Assembly: GCA_023667385.1 (NCBI GenBank)
Contig: JAMPAE010000133.1
Location: 1-5,113 of the forward strand
DNA: 5,113 bases
DNA from: Ruminococcus sp.
Lineage (GTDB): Bacteria; Bacillota; Clostridia; Oscillospirales; Acutalibacteraceae
Direction: 5' to 3'
A program made the translations under genes and the position numbers. This document shows positions 1 through 5,113 of the stretch, piece by piece; the stretch's first letter is position 1; every line of letters begins with the position of its first letter. The notes under the pieces are model-generated. The model did no database searches, was not told where the DNA came from, and saw nothing but the letters and a program-made list of their open reading frames with translations.

Positions 1-1437
1 GCATCTGAAATCGGATAGGTTATGCAAAATCCTGACAATCAGATTGTGACGGACAAGGTTTGGCACGAACTTGCTTTCGGACTTGAAAATCTTGGTGTAC
101 CAACTGAAAAAATCAGGCGCAGAGTTGGCGAAATGGCAAGCTACTTTGGCATTCAGGGGTGGTTTCGCAGTAATACTGATGAGCTTTCGGGCGGTCAAAA
201 GCAGCTTTTGAACCTTGCATCCGTGATGGTGATGCAGCCGAAAATTTTGATTCTTGATGAACCGACAGGGCAGCTTGACCCGATTGCCGCTGCCGATTTC
301 ATTGCAACACTTCAAAAGCTTAACCGTGAGCTTGGTTTGACAATTATCCTTGCTGAGCATCGGCTTGAGGAAGTGTTCCCAATTGCAGATAAGGTGCTGA
401 TGATGGACGAGGGCAGAGTACTGCTATACGATACGCCGAGAAACATTGGAAAAAGGCTTGGTGAAATTCAGGTGGATCATCCAATGCTTTCGGGTTTGCC
501 GAGTGCAGTGAGAATTTTCAATGCATTTGATGCGGCAGATGAATGTCCGCTGACTGTTCGTGATGGCAGAAATTTTCTTGAGACGCATTTCAAAGCTGCT
601 GATGAAGTGGCAGATGATCCGGAATACAAACACAGCGGGAGCGCTGCAGTTGAGATGAAAAATGTTTGGTTTCGCTATGAAAGAAATCTGCCTGATGTTC
701 TGCGTGGTGTTTCGATGAAAGTTTATAAAGGTGAATTTTTCTGCATTCTCGGCGGAAACGGAACAGGTAAAACAACAACGCTCAACGTGATTTCAGCTCT
801 TAACAAGCCATATCGCGGGAAGATTTTCATCGACTCAAATCCGATAAAATCATTTAAAGGCAATTCGCTTTACAGAAAGAAACTTGCATTTTTGCCGCAA
901 AATCCGCAAACTGTTTTTTTAAAAGACAACGTGAAAGAAGATTTTGAGGAGATTTTGCAGGCACTTAATGTTCCGAAAGCTGAACGTGAAATTAAAATCG
1001 GTGACGTTGCCGAAAAGCTTGGAATAGCACACCTTCTTGATAAGCACCCATATGATTTGAGCGGCGGTGAACAGCAAAAATGTGCCCTTGCAAAAATGCT
1101 CATGCTTGAGCCTGAAATCCTGTTGCTTGATGAGCCAACAAAGGGTATGGATGCTGCTTCAAAAAAGAACCTGAGCGATATATTGAACCTGCTTTTGCAA
1201 AACGGCTTAACAATTATAATGGTGACGCATGACGTTGAGTTTGCGGCAGAAAATGCCGACAGGTGCGCCTTGTTTTTCGATGGCGAAATTTTATCGGCAG
1301 ATGTGCCGTCACGCTTCTTTGCAGAAAATAATTTTTACACAACGGCGGCAAACCGCATTGCACGTGGGCTTTTTCCAAATGCTGTTACTTGTGAAGAAGT
1401 TGTGTCATGCTGCCGAAAAAGTGAGATGATAAAGTGA
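1..1437 (+). CDS. Fused two-domain ECF transporter ATPase (EcfA-EcfA' type), 5' partial, interrupted by an in-frame TAG
   Basis: This is the ATP-hydrolysing subunit of an energy-coupling-factor importer, which drives vitamin uptake at the cytoplasmic face of the membrane together with EcfT and an S component. Two ABC cassettes lie in one chain. Numbering from the Met at 22, domain 1 shows Q-loop Q2, signature LSGGQ 55-59, Walker B ending D79-E80 and switch H113, but its Walker A lies before the window. Domain 2 is complete: Walker A GGNGTGKTT 244-252, Q-loop Q293, LSGGE 346-350, Walker B D370-E371 and H403. The stretch after Q2 (NPDNQIVTDKVWHELAFGL) is typical of this family. The frame is open from base 1 except for TAG at 16-18. 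The ATG at 22 is not a credible start: it sits inside the cassette, removes Walker A, and has no well-spaced ribosome binding site. The stop overlaps the S-component start by 4 nt, so the two are translationally coupled. Family assignment is confident; whether the gene is intact is not. Confidence 0.9.
16..18 (+). other. In-frame amber (TAG) codon inside the first ABC domain
   Basis: Reading frame 1 from the window edge gives A-S-E-I-G-stop-V-M-Q-N-P-D, which is the conserved strand leading into the Q-loop of ABC ATPases. Coding similarity continues on both sides of the stop without a frame change. Homologues, as I remember them, usually read IGYV here, so one base change (TAT or TAC to TAG) explains the stop. 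It could be a true nonsense mutation, a sequencing or assembly error, or a decoded amber codon. Confidence 0.85.
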
Positions 1438-2129
1438 AAAAAGAAAATTTAAACATCAAAAAATGCCTGTCATATGCTATACTGTGCCTTTTGATTCCTG
1501 CTGTTGTGCTTGGCGGCGCAATCATTTTTGAGGGTAAACAGTATTCATGGATTTCGCTTTGCATTGCATTGCTCGCCTGTGTTCCGTTTTTTCTCTCATT
1601 TGAAAAGGGCAGGGCGAACATTAAAGAAATGATTTTAATTGCTGTTATGACTGCACTTTCAGTTGTTGGCAGGGTGGTTTTTGCAGCGATTCCGGGTTTC
1701 AAGCCCGTCACGGCGATGGTGGTGATCACGGCAATCTATTTCGGCAGTGAGGCAGGCTTTATTACCGGTGCGCTTACTGCTGTAATTTCAAATTTTTATT
1801 TCGGTCAGGGACCGTGGACGCCGTTTCAGATGTTTGTTTGGGGCTTCATTGGCTTGATTGCAGGTTTGTTTGCAAAGCAGCTCAGGCAAAAAAAATCTCT
1901 GCTTGTGCTGTTCGGCGCAGTTGCAGGAGTGCTGTTTTCCGTTTTGATGGACGTTTGGACGGTAATCTGGGCGGACGGTACGTTTAATTTTTCACGCTAC
2001 TTTGCTGCACTTGTGTCATCGCTGACGTTCACAATAATATATGCAGTTTCAAACGTTGTTTTCTTGCTGGTGCTTTCCGCCCCGATTGGCAAAATACTCG
2101 ACAGAATCAAGACGAAATACGGACTGTGA
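1434..2129 (+). CDS. ECF transporter S component (substrate-binding membrane subunit), possibly cobalamin/precursor type
   Basis: This is an integral membrane protein of 231 aa, the usual size for the S component that captures the vitamin and docks on the EcfA-EcfA'-EcfT module. Hydrophobic segments lie near residues 12-32, 38-56, 63-84, 91-105, 107-122, 132-147, 154-179 and 188-216. Segment 63-84 (IKEMILIAVMTALSVVGRVVF) resembles the S-component helix with small residues (Ala) that contacts EcfT. The motif FGQGPWTPFQM at 123-133 is one I associate with the CbrT/CblT-like cobalamin-related subgroup; this is recall, not a search. Translation starts at GTG 1434, overlapping the ATPase stop as GTGA. 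A weak GTGAG Shine-Dalgarno-like stretch lies at 1421-1425, and no better start occurs before the first conserved helix. Co-transcription with the ATPase and the terminator at 2166 mark it as the last gene of the operon. Being an S component is well supported; the substrate is uncertain. Confidence 0.88.
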   Translation: MKKENLNIKKCLSYAILCLLIPAVVLGGAIIFEGKQYSWISLCIALLACVPFFLSFEKGRANIKEMILIAVMTALSVVGRVVFAAIPGFKPVTAMVVITAIYFGSEAGFITGALTAVISNFYFGQGPWTPFQMFVWGFIGLIAGLFAKQLRQKKSLLVLFGAVAGVLFSVLMDVWTVIWADGTFNFSRYFAALVSSLTFTIIYAVSNVVFLLVLSAPIGKILDRIKTKYGL

Positions 2130-2165
2130 TTTACTCGTTGAAAGCGATTAAAGAATCAAATAAAA

Positions 2166-2205
2166 CAACAGCAGCGACCGATTAAAGTCGCTGCCGTTGC
2201 TTTTT
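2166..2205. terminator. Bidirectional intrinsic terminator between convergent genes
   Basis: A perfect 8-bp GC-rich stem, GCAGCGAC (2171-2178) with GTCGCTGC (2187-2194), closes an 8-nt loop. It extends outward through CAAC/GTTG after one mismatch. A T-run (2201-2205) follows on the + strand. On the - strand the hairpin is followed by TGTTGTTTTATTTG. It can therefore end both the ECF operon and the convergent acyltransferase transcript. Confidence 0.88.
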
Positions 2206-2238
2206 AAGAAAGATTTATAAGAAAGGGGGGAGATGAAA

Positions 2239-3207
2239 TCATGCTTGCTTCACGTTAGGCTCAAATGCCTGCAAACGTGATTGGCTGTCAAAGTTTACCC
2301 ATGAGTGGATGACTTCGGGTGCTTCAAAAATTTCGTCGAGCCTTTCAAGGAAAGGAATCGTGTCGCCGAAATCGAGTGCTCTGTGGTCAAAGGCGATGCA
2401 AATCGGAAGAATCTTACGGATTGCAACTTCTTCTTTGCCGCCGTGATTAATGACGATAGGCTTGCTTTGAACTGCACCGATGCCGAAAGCAGTAACCTGT
2501 GGCGGTACAATATCGAGCAGGGCGATTGCACCATGCTGATTGCGATAAGTTGAACCGATGTTTGAAATTGTGACTGTGCCCTGTTCAAGGTCTTTGATTG
2601 TGAGCCTTTCAGTTTCAGGAATGGCGTCATATTCCTTTTTGGCCTTGCCACGCAGATGATCAATTTTGCAGTGACCGAAGTTTGCGCCTGCAAGTTTCAT
2701 CACCGTGCGAAGAATATGACCGCTTTTGAGGCCCTTTATTGTGTTGTCATAGGAAACGGAATACATTGCTTCGGTGAGGTTCGTCTTTTTTGCTCTGCGT
2801 CTAACATCGTCTATGTATTTTGTCATATCCTCAAGGCTTCTTGTGCCGAAATCACGCAGATTAATCGTCATCATTTCACCGTTGGGGAGGATGGTTGGCA
2901 TTGAAATGTTAATGTTGTCGAATGTGTCAATTTTGCCCGTTACAAAGTCACGGTTGAAATCAAGGTGCGAATTCATGATTGGAGCGGCCTTGAGTCCTTC
3001 GCAAATTGTTTTTAGCATGAGCGTGTTAATTGTGATTTTTTCGCTTTTATCTCTGCCTTCGTTGAGTTTTTTATATTCTTCGAGAAAAGCGGTTACGTCG
3101 GGTTCATACATATAGGTTACATGGGGAATTTTGCGCCATGATTCAGTTGTGATGTGCGAAACCATTTTTCTCTGAATACCGAAATGTTCTCTTTTAGTAA
3201 TTCTCAT
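2239..3207 (-). CDS. Stand-alone E2-like (2-oxoacid dehydrogenase acyltransferase catalytic domain) protein, CAT-like fold
   Basis: This is a 322-aa soluble acyltransferase of the family whose best-known members are the E2 subunits of pyruvate and 2-oxoacid dehydrogenases and chloramphenicol acetyltransferase. Family landmarks are the N-terminal IQRKMVSHITTESWRKIPHV (11-30, matching the RRxIAxRMxxSxxxIPH region of E2), GTVTISNIGS 210-219, PPQVTAFGIGA 235-245, and the active-site block H275-RAL-D279. The catalytic His and the Asp are kept, but the usual Gly after the Asp is displaced (HRALDFG instead of HxxxDG). There is no lipoyl or E1/E3-binding domain: the protein begins directly with the catalytic domain. 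Residues about 141-205 are some 55 longer than the same loop of a normal E2. The start ATG has AAGGA 10 nt upstream. No E1 or E3 gene is nearby, so a role in a classical dehydrogenase complex is doubtful. An acyl-CoA-dependent transferase, with the neighbouring ligase as a possible acyl-CoA source, is an inference. Confidence 0.88.
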   Translation of the reverse strand: MRITKREHFGIQRKMVSHITTESWRKIPHVTYMYEPDVTAFLEEYKKLNEGRDKSEKITINTLMLKTICEGLKAAPIMNSHLDFNRDFVTGKIDTFDNINISMPTILPNGEMMTINLRDFGTRSLEDMTKYIDDVRRRAKKTNLTEAMYSVSYDNTIKGLKSGHILRTVMKLAGANFGHCKIDHLRGKAKKEYDAIPETERLTIKDLEQGTVTISNIGSTYRNQHGAIALLDIVPPQVTAFGIGAVQSKPIVINHGGKEEVAIRKILPICIAFDHRALDFGDTIPFLERLDEIFEAPEVIHSWVNFDSQSRLQAFEPNVKQA

Positions 3208-3215
3208 TTATATAA

Positions 3216-3227
3216 CATCCTTTCTCC
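3216..3227 (-). promoter_or_regulatory. Ribosome binding site of the E2-like gene
   Basis: The - strand reads GGAGAAAGGATG here. Its AAGGA core (3218-3222) lies 10 nt before the ATG at 3207. This fixes the start, and no other in-frame Met upstream is preceded by such a site. Confidence 0.75.
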
Positions 3228-3320
3228 GATGCCGTTATGTGAACTGTTGAAATCAGACGTTCATCCTAACATAAATTACCTGAAGAAAAAAATTCTAACA
3301 CGGTGTCACAGTTTTAACAT

Positions 3321-3335
3321 TGTATTAATAATACA
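3321..3335. repeat. 15-bp palindrome in the leader of the E2-like gene
   Basis: TGTATTA and TAATACA are perfect inverted 7-mers around a single A. The spacing suits a dimeric regulator rather than an RNA hairpin. It lies about 115 nt before the start codon. Its TGTAT...ATACA pattern loosely mirrors the palindrome at 3398-3414. In DNA this AT-rich, chance cannot be excluded. Confidence 0.4.
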
Positions 3336-3354
3336 TGAAAATCTGCACGCTGTC

Positions 3355-3393
3355 TATATAATTATTTCACAAATTTTATGTACTAATTATATA
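3355..3393. repeat. 10-bp AT-only inverted repeat with 19-nt spacer
   Basis: TATATAATTA (3355-3364) and TAATTATATA (3384-3393) are perfect inverted copies 19 nt apart. Both arms contain only A and T, so the repeat may be simple compositional bias. On the - strand one arm also contains a TATAAT (3392-3387), but no matching -35 sequence is visible at 16-18 bp. Confidence 0.35.
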
Positions 3394-3397
3394 TAAA

Positions 3398-3414
3398 ATA
3401 TACAAATTGTATAT
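3398..3414. promoter_or_regulatory. 17-bp perfect palindrome, possible operator
   Basis: ATATACAA and TTGTATAT are perfect inverted 8-mers around one central A. It lies 8 bp from the TetR-like box at 3422 and about 190 nt before the E2-like start codon. Size and symmetry suit a dimeric repressor (MarR- or TetR-like), but no regulator gene is in the window to pair it with. Confidence 0.45.
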
Positions 3415-3421
3415 CTCGATG

Positions 3422-3435
3422 AGTGAATGCTCATT
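3422..3435. promoter_or_regulatory. TetR-operator-like box 1
   Basis: AGTGAATGCTCATT matches the box at 3482 in 12 of 14 positions, and both fit AGTGARTGCTCAYT. The core AATG-CT-CATT is symmetric. Flanking bases also give ATGAG...CTCAT (3420-3435). GAGTG/CACTC-type palindromes are typical targets of TetR/AcrR-family repressors. Confidence 0.55.
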
Positions 3436-3480
3436 TTTTCTTTGCCGGATTTCTCATTTTGAACTCTGAATTATAATGTT

Positions 3481-3500
3481 AAGTGAGTGCTCACTCGCTT
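3481..3500. promoter_or_regulatory. TetR-operator-like box 2 (stronger palindrome)
   Basis: The sequence is AAGTGAGTG-CT-CACTCGCTT, two 9-bp arms with a single mismatch around CT, a classic shape for a TetR/AcrR-family operator. It adjoins a TATAAT that reads on the + strand at 3472-3477 and, in the overlapping complement, on the - strand at 3475-3470. A bound repressor would cover either promoter. No good -35 is visible for either direction, so which strand it controls is unresolved. Confidence 0.6.
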
Positions 3501-3517
3501 GATTCGATAGAATAAAA

Positions 3518-3538
3518 ACTTCATAGAATTTATGAAGT
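3518..3538 (-). terminator. Possible weak intrinsic terminator or attenuator hairpin
   Basis: ACTTCATA (3518-3525) and TATGAAGT (3531-3538) form a perfect 8-bp stem with a 5-nt loop. On the - strand the stem is followed directly by TTTTTATTC, as in an intrinsic terminator; on the + strand there is no T-run after it. The stem is AT-rich and so weak. It would stop read-through from the ligase or a short leader transcript. Confidence 0.4.
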
Positions 3539-3710
3539 CCGTCTTTCAGCTCACAATCATTTTATAATATGTTTGATTTAAATGCACTTAAAATAGTATT
3601 AAACAATCAGTTAACAATATGTGTATTTTTATGATTTTTCGTCAAAGGTTATCGAAAATATTCATTATAAATACATATCAGAATTAAAGTGTTCATTTTC
3701 AGTAAAAATC

Positions 3711-3757
3711 AAAAAGCAGCAACACGGTGCGGAAATCTGTTGCTGCTTTGCTTTTTT
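3711..3757 (-). terminator. Intrinsic terminator of the acyl-CoA synthetase gene
   Basis: AAAGCAGCAACA (3713-3724) and TGTTGCTGCTTT (3738-3749) form a perfect 12-bp stem with a 13-nt loop, 64 nt after the ligase stop codon. On the - strand it runs into TTTTTGATTTTTAC. On the + strand it is followed by GCTTTTTTG, so it could work both ways. It separates the ligase from the E2-like gene transcriptionally. Confidence 0.88.
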
Positions 3758-3813
3758 GTGGTATTGCGGAGAAAACGTTGAATATATTAAAGTGGTTAGC
3801 CGCAGAATGAAAA

Positions 3814-5113
3814 TCAATCTGCTTTTTCATCCGAATTCATGTTCTTTTTGTGAGTACGCTTGATTTTTTGGCTGGAGTTTTTTTCAAATTCCTTGTCACG
3901 AATGTGGATTTTGCGAATGTTTTTATAGGAAGGCAGCTTGCGGTTGAGCCGCTTAATCACTGAATTGATTGCCTGATATATGTCTGATTTGCTGAGTTTG
4001 TCTTTTTGCAGTTCATCTTTAATTGCCTGCTCATCGGGCACAACCTCGGCAGTGACAACTTCATCTTCATCGTTATCGGCAAAAATTAACGATTCCAAAA
4101 CGAGCGGCTCATTGTTGAGATAGTATTCCAGTTCTTTAGGATAGACATTTTTGCCATTTTTGGCAATGATGATGTTTTTACTTCTGCCCGTGATGTGAAA
4201 ATTTTGTTCATTGTCGATATATCCCAAGTCGCCTGTGTAAAACCAGCCTTCACGCAAAACCTTTTGTGTTTCTTCCTCGTTGTTGTAATAGCCAATCATG
4301 ACCATTGGTCCGCTGACAACAATTTCACCAATTCCGTTTTCATCCGGTCTGTCGATGAATGCCTTTGCGCTGTCAACAGGTTTGCCGATGCCGTCGGGCA
4401 GAGGAGAATCAGATGTGTTACAGATGATGATTGGTGAGCACTCCGTCAACCCATATCCGATGATGACAGGAAAGCCGAAAGCACAATAGTCCATTGCGAC
4501 CTCAGCGCTCATCATTGCGCCGCCAACAATAATCATGCGCAAATTTCCGCCGAATGCATCGTGAACCTGTGAATATATGCGTTTTTTCACTTCATTGCTG
4601 CCGATTTTTGCAAGCAGAGATGATGCCTTGCCAACGGTGAAAGCTTTTTTGATGCCGTTTTGCTCGCTAAGCTTTTTAACAATTTTTGCACGCATTTTTT
4701 CCAAAATAAGAGGAACAGAAACGAAAATTGTTGGCTTATAAAAATTCAGATTTTCTGAAATGTGGCGTATTCCCTCGCAGAAGCTGACTGAACCGCCAAT
4801 GTAAATCACCATAAGCATGACGATTGCCTGATAGGCATGATGAAGCGGAAGAATGCACAACGTTGAATCGTCATAGCTGAGGTCAACTGAAGCACAGGTG
4901 CTCATCAAATCTGAGCAAATGTTTCGGTTAGAAAGCATAACAGCCTTTGCCAAGCCCGTTGTTCCGGAGGTGAAAAGCAGCACTGCAAGCGATTTCGGGT
5001 CAATTTCAACCTTGCCATAGGAATCACAGCCGCTGTTTAAAAGTGATTTCCCGCTTTGCAGAAGCTCATTGAAGCTCGAAACTTGGCTGTCGGTGTTCTC
5101 ATCAACGCAAATT
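3814..5113 (-). CDS. AMP-forming long-chain acyl-CoA synthetase (AMP-binding enzyme), N-terminus beyond window
   Basis: This enzyme activates a fatty acid with ATP to acyl-AMP and then to acyl-CoA, in the cytosol or at the membrane surface. 432 residues are visible. Counting from the window edge, the ATP-binding P-loop TSGTTGLAK lies at 48-56, GYGLTE at 219-224, YTGDLG at 292-297 with ATP-ribose Asp295, and GRSKNIIIAKNGKNVYPKE begins at 309 (hinge region to the small C-terminal domain). The conserved catalytic Lys is K416 in SSQKIKR near the end. The frame stays open to the window edge (ICVDENTDSQ... at its visible start), so the GTG at 4983 is an internal Val in AVLLFTSGTTG and not a start. 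About 100-130 N-terminal residues should lie outside the window. All core motifs are intact, so it looks active; the chain length it accepts cannot be told. It ends at its own terminator, upstream of and on the same strand as the E2-like acyltransferase. Confidence 0.93.
   Translation of the reverse strand, partial: ICVDENTDSQVSSFNELLQSGKSLLNSGCDSYGKVEIDPKSLAVLLFTSGTTGLAKAVMLSNRNICSDLMSTCASVDLSYDDSTLCILPLHHAYQAIVMLMVIYIGGSVSFCEGIRHISENLNFYKPTIFVSVPLILEKMRAKIVKKLSEQNGIKKAFTVGKASSLLAKIGSNEVKKRIYSQVHDAFGGNLRMIIVGGAMMSAEVAMDYCAFGFPVIIGYGLTECSPIIICNTSDSPLPDGIGKPVDSAKAFIDRPDENGIGEIVVSGPMVMIGYYNNEEETQKVLREGWFYTGDLGYIDNEQNFHITGRSKNIIIAKNGKNVYPKELEYYLNNEPLVLESLIFADNDEDEVVTAEVVPDEQAIKDELQKDKLSKSDIYQAINSVIKRLNRKLPSYKNIRKIHIRDKEFEKNSSQKIKRTHKKNMNSDEKAD

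Larger units (their letters stand above)
3208..3813. other. 606-nt intergenic regulatory region, no supported gene
   Basis: This AT-rich DNA lies between the end of the acyl-CoA synthetase and the start of the E2-like gene, both on the - strand. Reading from high to low coordinates it holds the ligase terminator (3713-3749), a hairpin with a T-run on the - strand (3518-3538), two TetR-operator-like boxes (3482-3500 and 3422-3435), and three AT-rich inverted repeats (3398-3414, 3355-3393 and 3321-3335). The ribosome binding site at 3216-3227 comes last. Open frames in it are short, of unusual composition and partly run through the terminator, so I call none. The - strand promoter of the E2-like gene must lie here, but I cannot place it with confidence. 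Confidence 0.7.

Noticed and set aside
22..24. ATG at 22 as the true start of the ECF ATPase
   Set aside because: It lies inside the first ABC domain after Walker A should have passed, and the preceding codons match the family. The nearest AGG is only 2 nt away, too close to serve as a ribosome binding site.
424..1103. Long open frames antisense to the ATPase gene
   Set aside because: They are shadows of the strongly supported + strand coding sequence, with no recognisable domains or ribosome binding sites.
3284..3320. GTGACACCGTGTTAG followed by TTTTTTT on the - strand as a terminator
   Set aside because: The symmetric part leaves a one-base loop with four perfect pairs, which cannot form a stable RNA hairpin. 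It also lies inside the leader of the E2-like gene.
3405..3458. Possible remnant start of a TetR-type gene on the - strand (ATGAGAAATCCGGC... around 3458)
   Set aside because: The frame stops after eight codons (MRNPAKKK), and the alternative frame stops soon after in AT-rich DNA. Nothing resembling a helix-turn-helix follows.
3420..3470. 16-codon + strand mini-ORF starting in operator box 1 (MSECSFF...)
   Set aside because: It has no ribosome binding site, is very short, and its start coincides with the palindrome. A leader peptide cannot be supported without a downstream + strand gene.
3621..3863. 80-aa + strand open frame in the intergenic region
   Set aside because: It runs through the ligase terminator and into the antisense of the ligase 3' end. 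It has no clear ribosome binding site and an implausible composition.

Overview
The window holds four protein genes of a low-to-moderate G+C Firmicute. A gut-type clostridium (Ruminococcaceae/Oscillospiraceae-like) is my best guess. It rests on the fused double-ATPase ECF transporter style, the AAGGA-type ribosome binding site, the U-tract terminators and the AT-rich intergenic DNA. No rRNA, tRNA, CRISPR array, insertion sequence or phage gene is visible.

Positions 1-2129 (+ strand) are the distal part of an ECF (energy-coupling factor) vitamin-uptake operon. A fused two-domain ATPase (EcfA-EcfA' type) has lost its start to the window edge. It overlaps by 4 nt (GTGA) a membrane S component with a FGQGPWTPFQM signature, tentatively of the cobalamin/cobalamin-precursor type. 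The ATPase frame carries an in-frame TAG at 16-18, just before the first Q-loop, where homologues usually have Tyr. The gene is therefore either broken, misread in sequencing, or read through. A strong terminator at 2166-2205 closes this operon and can also serve the convergent gene on the other strand.

Positions 2239-3207 (- strand) encode a stand-alone 2-oxoacid-dehydrogenase-E2-like (CAT-fold) acyltransferase. It has no lipoyl or subunit-binding domain, the active-site motif is HRALDFG instead of HxxxDG, and about 55 extra residues sit in the core. Positions 3814-5113 (- strand) are the C-terminal 432 residues of an AMP-forming long-chain acyl-CoA synthetase whose N-terminus lies beyond the window.

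The 606-nt gap between these two - strand genes carries a terminator for the ligase and then a palindrome-rich stretch (about 3320-3540). It contains two near-identical TetR-operator-like boxes exactly 60 bp apart, three further AT-rich inverted repeats, and a hairpin followed by a T-run on the - strand. The acyltransferase is therefore probably a separately controlled transcription unit. Together, the ligase and orphan acyltransferase suggest acyl-CoA-dependent chemistry under a TetR-type regulator, but the substrate cannot be read from sequence alone.
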